A stretch of DNA of 64,000 nt from an uncultured Campylobacter sp. (GTDB lineage Bacteria; Campylobacterota; Campylobacteria; Campylobacterales; Campylobacteraceae). The stretch lies in contig NZ_CAURPW010000003.1 in NCBI RefSeq assembly GCF_963526985.1, forward strand, positions 1 through 64,000, read 5' to 3'. Position 1 is the stretch's first letter; each line of letters starts with the position of its first letter. The position numbers were made by a program, and so were the translations under genes. Shown here piece by piece: positions 25,758-34,754 of this stretch. The notes under the pieces were generated by a model that saw nothing but the letters and a program-made list of their open reading frames with translations, did not search any database and was not told where the DNA came from.

Positions 25758-26308
25758 TTTATCTCCTTTATCATATGGTAGTATTTGTGAGAATTTATGA
25801 TCATTTCGCAGTCGGTCTCAAAGCCCAAACGCTCGTAAAAAGCCATGGTTTTAGGCTTTTTTTCATCGACGATGAGAGCTACTTTCTTGATATTTCTCTT
25901 AGCGGCCAAATCAAACGTAAATTTGATCAGCTCTTTTGCGATACCTCGTCCGCGAAATCTCTCGTCCACGGCAAGACTATCGATATATAGCTCGTCAGCA
26001 AAGCACTCGGTCTGCGGAAATTCGTTTGAGCCGAGCATCTGCAAATGCGTCCTAATGGGCCCATCTAGCACATCGATCTCGCCTCCGTCGTAAACGCAAA
26101 TCGTCCCCGCGATCTCGCCGTCAAATTTAAAAACGAAAACGTTGTTGTAGCTTAGGCGGTTTATCTCGCTTCTAAAAAATTTATGCAAAATTTCATCGCT
26201 CTTAACTGGGTCGCTCACGCCGCTAAGCGTAAAAGCGATGTCCTCCATGGCTAAATTTAACAGCTCTATGCAGCGCGCGGCGTCGTCTTTTCGGGCATTT
26301 AAAATCAT
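25754..26308 (-). CDS. GNAT-family N-acetyltransferase
   Basis: Encodes 184 residues from the ATG at 26308; the frame stays open a further 132 codons upstream but that part overlaps yebC on the other strand and has a shadow-like composition. The acetyl-CoA motif ERFRGRGIAKELIKF (residues 125-139) and the C-terminal TMAFYERLGFETD strand are typical GNAT. The substrate is unknown. Its stop overlaps the copZ start by 4 bases. Confidence 0.88.
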   Translation of the reverse strand: MILNARKDDAARCIELLNLAMEDIAFTLSGVSDPVKSDEILHKFFRSEINRLSYNNVFVFKFDGEIAGTICVYDGGEIDVLDGPIRTHLQMLGSNEFPQTECFADELYIDSLAVDERFRGRGIAKELIKFTFDLAAKRNIKKVALIVDEKKPKTMAFYERLGFETDCEMIINSHKYYHMIKEIK

Positions 26309-26393
26309 ACGCAGATTATAGGACTTAAAGCTAAATTTTTTGCTAATACGCTCAAAACCTCGCGTTTTTAAAAAAATGCAAAATTTTTTTAGA

Positions 26394-26399
26394 TATAAT
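26394..26399 (+). promoter_or_regulatory. -10 element of yebC
   Basis: AGATATAATT contains TATAAT at 26394-26399, 26 bases before the yebC ATG, with T-rich sequence upstream. Confidence 0.6.
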
Positions 26400-26425
26400 T
26401 GGGCAAAAATTTTTAAAGGAACGAA

Positions 26426-27133
26426 ATGGGACGAGCGTTTGAATATAGGCGCGCCGCGAAGGAAGCGCGCTGGGACAAGATGAGTAAGGTTTTTCCAAAA
26501 CTCGCAAAAGCCATAACCGTAGCGGCTAAAGAGGGCGGCACCGAGCCTGATATGAACCCGAAACTTCGCGCCGCGATAGCAGCGGCCAAAGCGCAAAATA
26601 TGCCAAAAGACAACATCGACGCGGCGATAAAACGCGCCAGCGGCAAGGACAGCGCGGATATCAAGACTATCTTTTACGACGGCAAAGGCGCTCACGGCGT
26701 GCAAATCATCGTCGAGTGCGCTACCGATAACCCGACTCGCACGGTCGCAAACGTCAAGGCGATATTTAGCAAAAACGGCGGCGAAATTTTGCCTAGCGGA
26801 AGTCTAAATTTCATGTTTACGAGAAAGAGCGTTTTTGAGCTTGATATGCCCGCAAAAGAGCTTGACGAGATCGAGCTAGAGCTCATCGACTTCGGTCTAA
26901 CCGAGATCGAGGAGGAAGACGGCGTGCTTTATATCTACGGCGATTACGCGAGCTTCGGAACTCTTAGCGAAGGTATCGAAAAGCTGGGCCTAGAGGCTAA
27001 AAAAGCAAGCCTGCAATACATCGCAAACTCGCCCGTAAGCCTAAACGAAGAGCAAATGAACGAGCTAGAAAAGCTCCTCGATAAGCTCGAAGACGACGAC
27101 GACGTGCAAGCGGTTTATACAAATATCGAATAA
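26426..27133 (+). CDS. yebC: YebC/PmpR-family protein
   Basis: Encodes 235 residues covering the whole family: the N-terminal basic MGRAFEYRRAAKEARWDKMS, the PKDNIDAAIKRA helix, YDGKGAHGVQIIVEC and the C-terminal acidic end. Members bind DNA as regulators, and recent work links some to helping ribosomes through difficult stretches. AAAGGAAC precedes the ATG. Followed 14 bases later by the cyclophilin gene. Confidence 0.95.
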   Translation: MGRAFEYRRAAKEARWDKMSKVFPKLAKAITVAAKEGGTEPDMNPKLRAAIAAAKAQNMPKDNIDAAIKRASGKDSADIKTIFYDGKGAHGVQIIVECATDNPTRTVANVKAIFSKNGGEILPSGSLNFMFTRKSVFELDMPAKELDEIELELIDFGLTEIEEEDGVLYIYGDYASFGTLSEGIEKLGLEAKKASLQYIANSPVSLNEEQMNELEKLLDKLEDDDDVQAVYTNIE

Positions 27134-27147
27134 ATTTAAGGAACAAA

Positions 27148-27642
27148 ATGAGAAACGACGAACTAAAAATCTACGACATCGATGCGGCTGAGCTTGCTAA
27201 GCTCAAATTTGCAGTGATCCACACCGAAAAAGGCGATATGAAGCTCGAGCTTTACGGCGACGAAGCGCCGCAAGCCGTGACGAATTTCGCTCATCTAGCC
27301 AAAAGCGGCTTTTACGACGGATTAAATTTCCACCGCGTGATCCCAAATTTCGTGATCCAGGGCGGATGTCCGCACGGCACGGGCACCGGAGGGCCTGGCT
27401 GGCGCATCAAATGCGAGTGCGTAGGCCAAAAACATAAGCACAAACGAGGAACCCTATCTATGGCGCACGCCGGACGCGATACGGGCGGCAGTCAGTTTTT
27501 CGTCTGCCACAGCGCGCAGCCGCACCTTGACGGCGTACATACGGTGTTTGGACAGATCGTGGACGAAGCGAGCCTAAAGACTCTAGATAGCATCAGGCAA
27601 GGCGATAAGATAAACTCGATCGAAATTTTAGAGAGTTTGTAA
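27148..27642 (+). CDS. Peptidyl-prolyl cis-trans isomerase, cyclophilin type
   Basis: Encodes 164 residues. Cyclophilin motifs FHRVIPNFVIQGG, GTGTGGPGW and AHAGRDTGGSQFFVCH are intact, including the catalytic Arg and the Gln/Phe pocket. There is no signal peptide, so it acts in the cytoplasm. An internal CECVGQKHKHKRG insert replaces the usual short loop and is rich in Cys, Lys and His. Probably transcribed with yebC. Confidence 0.95.
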   Translation: MRNDELKIYDIDAAELAKLKFAVIHTEKGDMKLELYGDEAPQAVTNFAHLAKSGFYDGLNFHRVIPNFVIQGGCPHGTGTGGPGWRIKCECVGQKHKHKRGTLSMAHAGRDTGGSQFFVCHSAQPHLDGVHTVFGQIVDEASLKTLDSIRQGDKINSIEILESL

Positions 27643-27730
27643 ATTTAATAAAAATCGGGCGGCAGTTTGAGCTCTGATAATCCGCGCGATTTCGTTTTAT
27701 GCGGTTTATAAAAATTTTAAAGGATATTTC

Positions 27731-29101
27731 TTGAATCAAAACGCTTCAATCGCGGCAAAGCCGCAAAAACCTTTTATAGTTAGACTACTTACCAATCTCG
27801 CGTTTTGGGTGATTTTCGGTATCGTCGCAGGTATCGCCGTGGGCGTATTTTTCCCGGATTTAGGCATACAGAGCAAGCCCGGTATCGATTACTTTATCAA
27901 AGCCCTAAAAGCGCTAATCGGCCCTATCATCTTTTTAACGATAGTCTCGGGCATCATAGGGCTTGAGAGTATGAAAGATCTAGGCTCTATCGGGCTTAAA
28001 GGATTTATTTACTTTGAGGTCGTAAGCACTATCGCGCTAGCTGTGGGTATAATCTTTGGCGAAACGCTAAAACCAGGGCATGATATGCACCTTGACTATA
28101 CGCAGCTTGACGCCTCTAGCGTGGAAAAATTTACGAGCCAAGCCTCGAGCATAGACGCAAATAGCGGGCTCATAGCCCATACGCTTCATATTTTGCGCGG
28201 CGCGGTGCCGGTAGACGGCATTTTCCCTTACGTACATCTGCTTGATCCTTTCATCAGGTCAAATACGCTACAAGTGCTATTTATGGCGATCGTAACGGCG
28301 GTTATTATATCTTTTTTAAAACACGAACATAAAAACAAAATCCTAAAACCGCTTGAGATAATTCAGCACTGGGTGCTAAAACTACTTACGATTTTGATGC
28401 TATTTAGCCCCGTCGCGGCGTTTTCTGCTATGGCGTATTTGATAGGTAAATTCGGCATCGGCTCGCTAATAGGCATGCTTGAGCTGCTCTTTGTTATGGC
28501 GCTTGCGAGCTGCTTTTTTATCTTCGTAGTTCTTGGCGCGATTTGTTATTTTGCGAAGGTCAATATCTTTAAATTTATGCGCTTCATCGCAAAAGAAGTC
28601 TTGATCGTATTTGCGACGAGTTCTTCCGAGACCGCGCTAGCCCCGCTCATGCAAAAGCTAGAAGCCGCAGGCATCCACAAAGGCGCGGTCGGACTCATCA
28701 TACCGACGGGATATTCGTTTAATCTTGATTGCACGAACATCTACCTGTCGCTTAGCGTTATTTTCCTAGCTCAGGCTTTCGGTATCCCGCTAAGCATCGA
28801 GCATCTGATACAAATTCTCATCATCTTGATGGTAACGAGCAAGGGCGCGGTGGGCGTCACGGGCTCAGGATTTATCGTGCTTGCCGGTACGCTTGCCGCG
28901 CTTCCTAGCGCCGGTATCCCAGTAGTCACCGTTGCGGTACTGCTTGGCGTGGATAAATTTATGTCCGAGATGCGCGCGGTCGGAAACCTCTGCGGCAACG
29001 CCGTAGGCTGCCTAATCATCTCGATCTGGGATAAAAAAGTAGATATGGAGAAATTTCGCTACGCGCTCGATCACCCGGACGAGTTTCACTTCCATTCGTA
29101 A
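27731..29101 (+). CDS. Dicarboxylate/amino acid:cation symporter (DAACS)
   Basis: Encodes 456 residues from a TTG start with AAAGGA upstream. About eight helices plus re-entrant loops are seen; the family signature TSSSETALAPLMQKLEAAG and the GYSFNLDCTNIYLS segment are present, then GSGFIVLAGTLAALPSAG. Such Na+ or H+ symporters import glutamate, aspartate or C4-dicarboxylates; which one is not decidable. With dcuC and frd it may supply fumarate precursors. Confidence 0.92.
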   Translation: MNQNASIAAKPQKPFIVRLLTNLAFWVIFGIVAGIAVGVFFPDLGIQSKPGIDYFIKALKALIGPIIFLTIVSGIIGLESMKDLGSIGLKGFIYFEVVSTIALAVGIIFGETLKPGHDMHLDYTQLDASSVEKFTSQASSIDANSGLIAHTLHILRGAVPVDGIFPYVHLLDPFIRSNTLQVLFMAIVTAVIISFLKHEHKNKILKPLEIIQHWVLKLLTILMLFSPVAAFSAMAYLIGKFGIGSLIGMLELLFVMALASCFFIFVVLGAICYFAKVNIFKFMRFIAKEVLIVFATSSSETALAPLMQKLEAAGIHKGAVGLIIPTGYSFNLDCTNIYLSLSVIFLAQAFGIPLSIEHLIQILIILMVTSKGAVGVTGSGFIVLAGTLAALPSAGIPVVTVAVLLGVDKFMSEMRAVGNLCGNAVGCLIISIWDKKVDMEKFRYALDHPDEFHFHS

Positions 29102-29107
29102 ATTTAA

Positions 29108-29132
29108 GGCGATGGGCTTTTAGCTCATCGCC
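29108..29132. terminator. Convergent terminator
   Basis: GGCGATGGGC (29108-29117) and GCTCATCGCC (29123-29132) form a 10-bp stem with one G-U pair and a 5-base loop. It lies between the symporter stop and the stop of the convergent gene at 29151. Confidence 0.7.
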
Positions 29133-29150
29133 TCGCTCAAACTACTCAAA

Positions 29151-29861
29151 TTAAAATTCGTATTTAAACCCCGAAATCCTACCCTTGTCGTCAAATTTGA
29201 TCAAAAGCTCTTTGTCAAATTTAGCTACGATTTCGTCTTTTCCTTTTTTCAAAAATCCGCCCTTTTCGACGTTTTCATCAAATTTGACTCCGTTAAATTC
29301 CAAAAAGCTTTTGATGAAAATTTTATGATCGACGTCAAAATCTTGTATGCAATCGCTTGCGATTTTAACAAACTCGTGCGTGCCAAGAGGCTCAAAAAGC
29401 GAGGTCGGCGTATCCATGATCGCTACAAACGCGCAGCCCTTATCGTGCCTGCAGCCGTAGTAGCATAAATTTTCGCCTACCGCTCCGCACGCGGCGATAG
29501 ATAAATTATGCCCGTTAAACATCTCATCAAGCTCAAAGCCAGGTTCGCTAAAAGCCTGCAAGCCCCACTCCCGTCCCGCGCGCAAAATCTCGTGTGAAAA
29601 CGCCGTCGCCTCGGGGCTAAGGCCGCTTTGGTTAGCAAATCCCCACAGCCACGTGTCGCTCACGTCCGACTCGCTGCCGATAAGCTGTATCTTGTAAATT
29701 TGATCGCCGAAAGCTATCTCGCAGCTGTCAAAATCCGCGTTCCAGTCGAGATTGCCGACGATATCCGCAAATCTATTTTGCACGGTCGCCATCTTGCCCA
29801 GAGTCGCCGAAAAAACCTGATGAAAGTCCGAAAAGTCGCTTACGTAGCGTAAATTTCGCAT
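29151..29861 (-). CDS. DUF6882-like hypothetical protein
   Basis: Encodes 236 residues. The WLWGFANQSGLSPEATAFSH segment and the later ELDEMFNGHNLSIAACGA resemble the DUF6882 family of unknown function. It has no signal peptide. Read by eye, so the family link is moderate. It stands alone, convergent with the symporter and divergent from pepT. Confidence 0.75.
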   Translation of the reverse strand: MRNLRYVSDFSDFHQVFSATLGKMATVQNRFADIVGNLDWNADFDSCEIAFGDQIYKIQLIGSESDVSDTWLWGFANQSGLSPEATAFSHEILRAGREWGLQAFSEPGFELDEMFNGHNLSIAACGAVGENLCYYGCRHDKGCAFVAIMDTPTSLFEPLGTHEFVKIASDCIQDFDVDHKIFIKSFLEFNGVKFDENVEKGGFLKKGKDEIVAKFDKELLIKFDDKGRISGFKYEF

Positions 29862-29958
29862 TTTTGCTCCTTTAAATTTGGTTTGCGAATTATACCGTTT
29901 AAATTTTAAATCCGTCAGAAGAAATTAAATTTTTATTTTAAGCTTAATTAAAAGATAG

Positions 29959-29964
29959 TATAAT
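29959..29964 (+). promoter_or_regulatory. -10 element of pepT
   Basis: AGTATAATTTC contains TATAAT at 29959-29964, in an AT-rich leader 33 bases before the pepT ATG. Confidence 0.6.
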
Positions 29965-29997
29965 TTCATAAATTTTATCTCAAATTTAGGAGCGAAC

Positions 29998-31233
29998 ATG
30001 GACATAGTCGAGAGATTTTTACGCTATACGAAGAACAACACCACCACAAACCGCGAAGCGGGCGCGGCGGGTATCATGCCTTCAAACGAGGCCGAGCACG
30101 ATCTGGCAAAGCTGATAGAAAGCGAGCTAAAGCAGCTCGGCCTGCAAAATATAAAAAGACGAGAAAACGCCATAACTACGGCCGTTTTGCCGTCAAATTC
30201 CGCTAAAAAACTGCCGTCCGCGGCGTTTTTTGCGCACCTTGACACGAGCGCGGAGCAAAAAAACGACACGAAAGCGCAAATCGTACGCTACGAGGGCGGC
30301 GACGTCACGCTAAATAAAGAGCTAGGCATAACGCTCAAACTTAGCGAATTTCCGGAGCTTGCTAACTACGTCGGAGACGACCTCATCGTCACTGACGGCA
30401 CCAGCCTGCTAGGCGCGGACGACAAGGCAGCGATCGCCGCCATCGTAAACGCAGCGCAGTTTTTCGTACAAAACCCGCAAATAGAGCACGGCGACGTGAC
30501 GTTTGGCTTTTTACCCGACGAGGAGCAAGGCCTGCGCGGAGCCAAGGCGCTTGATATCTCGGAGATAAAGGCCGATTTTGCTTACTGCCTGGACTGCTGC
30601 GGTATCGGCGAGCTGATTTACCAAAACTGGAACGCAGGCGACGCGGTCGTGACTTTTACCGGGCAGTCCGCGCACCCGATGAATGCCAAGGGCAAGCTCG
30701 TAAATTCCTTGCTGCTCGCGCATAAATTTATCTCGATGCTGCCCGGTGGCGAAGCGCCTGAGTACACCGACGGCGTCGAGGGCTACTACTGGGTCAAGGA
30801 GCTATCTGGCAACAGCGCAAAGACCGTGCTAAAGCTCGACGTTCGCGAATTTAACGAGGCAAAATACGCGCAGCGCATGGCATTTTTGCAAGATCTAGCC
30901 GACTCGTTTGCTAAAATTTACGGCGCGCACAGAATTCAAATCAGCCTAAAAGACCGCTATAAAAACGTATTTAACTACCTCGAGGGCGGCGAAAATAGCC
31001 TACCCGTCGTCGCGGCAAAGCAGGCCTACGCTCGCCTAAATATCGAGCCAAAAGTCATCCCGATGCGAGGCGGCTACGACGGCGCGGTTATCTCGGAAAA
31101 AGGCGTACCGTGTCCGAATCTCTTTACCGGCGCGCACAACTTTCACTCCATCTACGAGTACCTGCCGGTAAAATCGCTACGCGCGGCCAGCAACGTCATC
31201 TGCGAGATAATTAAAATCATAGCAGAGAAATAA
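29998..31233 (+). CDS. pepT: Peptidase T (tripeptidase)
   Basis: Encodes 411 residues, full length for the M20B family. Zinc ligands and catalytic residues appear in order: FFAHLDTSAEQ, LGADDKAAIAAI, the DEEQG pair, the LDCCGIG region and GAHNFHSIYEYLP near the end. It releases the N-terminal residue from tripeptides in the cytoplasm, useful for an amino acid-fermenting and respiring Campylobacter. Confidence 0.96.
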   Translation: MDIVERFLRYTKNNTTTNREAGAAGIMPSNEAEHDLAKLIESELKQLGLQNIKRRENAITTAVLPSNSAKKLPSAAFFAHLDTSAEQKNDTKAQIVRYEGGDVTLNKELGITLKLSEFPELANYVGDDLIVTDGTSLLGADDKAAIAAIVNAAQFFVQNPQIEHGDVTFGFLPDEEQGLRGAKALDISEIKADFAYCLDCCGIGELIYQNWNAGDAVVTFTGQSAHPMNAKGKLVNSLLLAHKFISMLPGGEAPEYTDGVEGYYWVKELSGNSAKTVLKLDVREFNEAKYAQRMAFLQDLADSFAKIYGAHRIQISLKDRYKNVFNYLEGGENSLPVVAAKQAYARLNIEPKVIPMRGGYDGAVISEKGVPCPNLFTGAHNFHSIYEYLPVKSLRAASNVICEIIKIIAEK

Positions 31234-31424
31234 ATTCGGTCAAATTTGAGGGCGAATTCGCTCTCAAATTTGCTTGTTGCAGCTCTCATATCGCTATTTT
31301 TACGCCGTCAAGACCCGCCTCTTTACGATTCGAATCCAAATTTACGTCAAATTTAACCCGCTCGCCCGAATTTAAGCTCGCTTTGCGTAAAATTCGAAAG
31401 CAAATTTAAATAGGAGCAAATTTG

Positions 31425-31869
31425 ATGAAAAAGATATTTTTACCGCTGATCGCGGCTTCGGCTTTAGCTGTCGGCGCCGATCTAGACGCGCTGCAAAAAG
31501 AGTGCGACGATGAAAAATGAGCAAGCTGCTACGAGCTTGGAGTTTTATACGATAACGCCAGGGAAGGAGCCGCGCAGGACTATCAAAAGGCGGCCGAGCT
31601 CTACTCAAAGGCGTGCGAGCTAGGCAGCGGTGCAGGCTGCTCAAATTTGGGCTTTGCCTACGCAAACGGACGCGGCGTCGATCAAGACTACGCAAAAGCT
31701 AGCGAATTTTACGCCAAAGCCTGCGATATGAGCAACGGCGGGGGATGCTACAATCTAGGCAACCTATACGCACAGGGACGAGGCGTCAAAGAGGACGCAA
31801 ACGCAGCCGAAAAAATATCTCAAAAAAGCGTGCGAAATGAGGCCCAAGCTAGCCCTGCGACCGCTATAA
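31425..31869 (+). pseudogene. Decayed Sel1-repeat (Hcp-like) gene
   Basis: An ATG with AGGAG upstream opens a signal peptide (MKKIFLPLIAASALAVGA) followed by Sel1 repeats with Cys pairs. Codon 32 is TGA (31518-31520) and the frame then continues as ASCYELGVLYDNA through two to three good repeats. Later an extra A in a run of six (about 31810-31815) shifts the frame; with five the reading resumes as KYLKKACEMRPKLALRPL and a stop at 31867-31869. Two independent lesions make this a pseudogene rather than one error. The TGA most simply derives from GGA. Confidence 0.85.
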
Positions 31870-32011
31870 AGAGTTTATTCAAAAATAACACTGACCGCCT
31901 TTACGCGGCAAATTTGACTCGGTAAATTTGATAGAAAAAGCGCATACCCAAGAGAAACGACGCGCACAAGGATTAAATTTAGCTAATTTTCTAAAATTTA
32001 GAGATCTAAAA

Positions 32012-32060
32012 AGGGCGACAAACGCCCTCCGCGTAAAAAAGTCGGCAAGTCGCCGACTTT
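32012..32060. terminator. Paired terminators between the Sel1 pseudogene and dcuC
   Basis: AGGGCG and CGCCCT (32012-32028, 5-base loop) read leftwards are followed by TTTTTAG, an intrinsic terminator for dcuC. A second hairpin of AAAGTCGGC and GCCGACTTT (32038-32060) sits between it and the dcuC stop and could serve the other strand. Confidence 0.75.
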
Positions 32061-32081
32061 ATCAAATTTAGCTCCGTAAAT

Positions 32082-33539
32082 TTAGAGCATAAAAAACGCT
32101 ATAACGCACACGGCTATCGCCATCGCCGGAGCCGTTCGCTTAGCTATCTCGACCGGGCTAACCATCGCTAGACCCGCGCACACGATCGCTGCACCCGCGA
32201 TAGGAGACGACGAACGGCCTAGCGCGCCCGAGATAGCAGCGGCCATGCCTAGTTTATCCTGCGCGAAGCCCAGATCTGCGGCGTGAACGGTGATAGCTTG
32301 GTTAAACGCCATAGTAGCCGCATCGCCCGAACCCGTAACCGTACCCATGAGATACGGCACGAAAGTACCGCCGTAGCGCACAAACTCCTGAGAGTGTTTT
32401 AGCCACTCGGTGACTGCGCCGATCGCGCCGCACGCCTGTAGACCTGCGACAAAAACGCCCGCAGCGATGATGATACCCATAACCTCGGCGTATGCGCTGC
32501 CCATACCGTTAAAAAACTCTTTGGTGATCTTTTCAGGGCTCGTCCACGTGATGAAAACCGCGATGATAGCGCCAAGGATCATAGCCTCGGCCACGCCCAT
32601 ATTCATCCAGCTAAAATACTTAATCGCCACAAAAAGGCCGTAATGATCGCCGAAAAATTTCTCGACGCTAACGTCTCTCGGATCGCCTAGTACCGCTACG
32701 ATACTATTTAAATTCGTTAAGAAAAAATCTCTAGCGTAGCTACTTATTACCGCACCTACGACGAGGATAACTAGCGGGATGAGAGGCGCTAAAGCAAAGA
32801 GCAAATTTACCTTCGTCTGCGTCGCTTCAGCCGCGCTACCTGTAGATTTAGGCGAGAAATCCTGCCCTTTTTGATAATCTTTAAGGACTATCGCCGTCAA
32901 GCTAAGCACGATCAAAACGACTATGCCTGCGGCGACGGCGTTTGGAAACTGCACGCCGATGACATCTTGGACGGTGTATTTAGGCGCTGCTTGAGTAATC
33001 TTACCTGCGGCAAGCAAAGCCTCGTTAGCTTTATTTACCATGTCGGTCACAAAGACGTTGTGCGCCGAGCCTGGGCTTAGCACGCCGCCAAAAGTACCTG
33101 CAAACACAGCCGCTCCCGCCATCGCAGGACGTACGCCTGAAGCCATCAAAAGCGGTATCATCGTAGCCCCGACCGCAGCCGAACAGCCCGCGGCCGACGG
33201 TATGGCGATGTTGATGAGATAGGTGAGCACGAAGGTAGCCGGAATCAGCAAAAATCCGATATTTTTCATCGGCTTGGTAAGTAACAAAACCAGGTGCTGG
33301 TCGCACTTAGTCACCTTCATGACGTAGGCAAAGCCCATACTGGCACAAATCGCCTTGATAAGGCCGGCCGAAGTCATCGACTTTGTAAAGCTCTCAAGCG
33401 CTCCTAGCGGATTTAGACAGACGACGCAGAGTACAAGCCCCACGCCGATGAGCACGGTTTTGGTCTCTCTTTTTTTGACCAATAAAAACACGACGGCGAT
33501 CAAGCCTATGACCGCACAGATTAGCTTAGCAGTAGCCAT
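32082..33539 (-). CDS. dcuC: Anaerobic C4-dicarboxylate transporter, DcuC family
   Basis: Encodes 485 residues with roughly twelve membrane spans. It matches the DcuC/DcuD family: SAGLIKAICASMGFAYVMK, INIAIPSAAGCSAAVGATM and GTVTGSGDAATMAFNQAI. DcuC proteins exchange or export succinate under anaerobic growth, fitting the frd operon in this window. A strong leftward terminator follows the gene. Confidence 0.93.
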   Translation of the reverse strand: MATAKLICAVIGLIAVVFLLVKKRETKTVLIGVGLVLCVVCLNPLGALESFTKSMTSAGLIKAICASMGFAYVMKVTKCDQHLVLLLTKPMKNIGFLLIPATFVLTYLINIAIPSAAGCSAAVGATMIPLLMASGVRPAMAGAAVFAGTFGGVLSPGSAHNVFVTDMVNKANEALLAAGKITQAAPKYTVQDVIGVQFPNAVAAGIVVLIVLSLTAIVLKDYQKGQDFSPKSTGSAAEATQTKVNLLFALAPLIPLVILVVGAVISSYARDFFLTNLNSIVAVLGDPRDVSVEKFFGDHYGLFVAIKYFSWMNMGVAEAMILGAIIAVFITWTSPEKITKEFFNGMGSAYAEVMGIIIAAGVFVAGLQACGAIGAVTEWLKHSQEFVRYGGTFVPYLMGTVTGSGDAATMAFNQAITVHAADLGFAQDKLGMAAAISGALGRSSSPIAGAAIVCAGLAMVSPVEIAKRTAPAMAIAVCVIAFFML

Positions 33540-33794
33540 TTTGTCCCCTTTCGTTTTGTGTTTTATGCTTATTTCAAATTTAGATCAAATTTACGCCGCC
33601 TAGGTTTTGCGCGATAAATTTGAGTCAAATTTAATCTTTTCGTTTAAATTTATCGGTGAGCTTTTATCTAAAATTTGCGAGCCTCTAAAAAGTGCTCCTC
33701 AAATTTGAGATTTTCGCCAAATCATAACGAATATTTTAAAGAACGTTTTTGCCGATTTTAGCCCGCTAGTTAAATTTGATCGCGAGCCAAACGG

Positions 33795-34505
33795 CTAAAA
33801 TTTAAAGCTCTCGCCGACCTTTATGAGCTCGGTTTCTTTTTGATGCGCCATTTTTAAAACGCAGCTTTCATCCATGCCCATCACGGTTGCGTTTTCGCCC
33901 TTTATCCTTAGAGCCGTGCCTTCGGGTAGCGCGTAGATCAGGCTTTTTTGATTTACTATCAAAAACTCCTCCAGCCTCTCCTCCCTACTTTCGCCGTTGT
34001 GTCCGGCGATTTTGCCGCTGATAAAATGCGGATTTATCTGATGCGGAAAGATATTTAACGCGTCAAAGCTTTTTGGCATAATGATAGGCATGTCGTTTGT
34101 GGTCATTATCGTGCTTCCGGCGACGTTTGCGCCAGCGCTCCAGCCAAAATACGGCACTCCTGCTTCCACTCCTTGCTTAATTATTTCAATTAAATCGAAT
34201 TTATAAAGATAGTAAAGCAACGCAAAGGTATTTCCACCGCCTATACAGATAGCTTTAGCCTCGGCTACGGCGCGCTTTGGATCGCTAAATTTATGGATAG
34301 ACGCGATATTTTTATATTTTAGTCGGTCGATGACTTTTTGCTCGTATTCGTCGTTCGTGCGCCTTACTCCGGCGTACGGGATAAAAAGCACCTGCTCGCC
34401 GTAAACTCCGCACTCTTTTATAAAATCATGCACCCAGTTTTTGCAGTGTCTAAGATAGCCCGTATCTTTGTAGCTCGAACTGCTTAAAAGCAAGGCTTGC
34501 TTCAT
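33795..34505 (-). CDS. pepE: Peptidase E (alpha-aspartyl dipeptidase)
   Basis: Encodes 236 residues of the S51 family. The nucleophile motif YFGWSAGANVAGS holds the catalytic Ser; CIGGGNTFALLYYLYKFDLI and PHQINPHFISGKI with a conserved His region are present. It cleaves Asp-X dipeptides and can feed aspartate into fumarate metabolism. It is divergent from pncB across a 250-base AT-rich gap. Confidence 0.94.
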   Translation of the reverse strand: MKQALLLSSSSYKDTGYLRHCKNWVHDFIKECGVYGEQVLFIPYAGVRRTNDEYEQKVIDRLKYKNIASIHKFSDPKRAVAEAKAICIGGGNTFALLYYLYKFDLIEIIKQGVEAGVPYFGWSAGANVAGSTIMTTNDMPIIMPKSFDALNIFPHQINPHFISGKIAGHNGESREERLEEFLIVNQKSLIYALPEGTALRIKGENATVMGMDESCVLKMAHQKETELIKVGESFKF

Positions 34506-34754
34506 AAATTCCTCCTAAATTCAAAAATTCGTCTAAACGAAAATAAAAAATGTAATTTAAAATATAAAAATAATATAAAATATTTTTTTAAATGAAAACT
34601 TTAAAACTATATGCTAAACGAGCTTAAAGGCAGATAAAAAATGATAATAATTTTAGAACAAATAATATATGTGTTTAAAAATGGCGCGTAAAATTCAGCA
34701 TCTCGCAAGCCGCGGGGTTATATCATTATCAAATTTCAACGAGAAAGGGCAAAA

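Noticed and set aside
26309..26704. N-terminal extension of the acetyltransferase ORF
   Set aside because: It overlaps yebC on the other strand and has no family similarity; the GNAT fold begins at the ATG at 26308.
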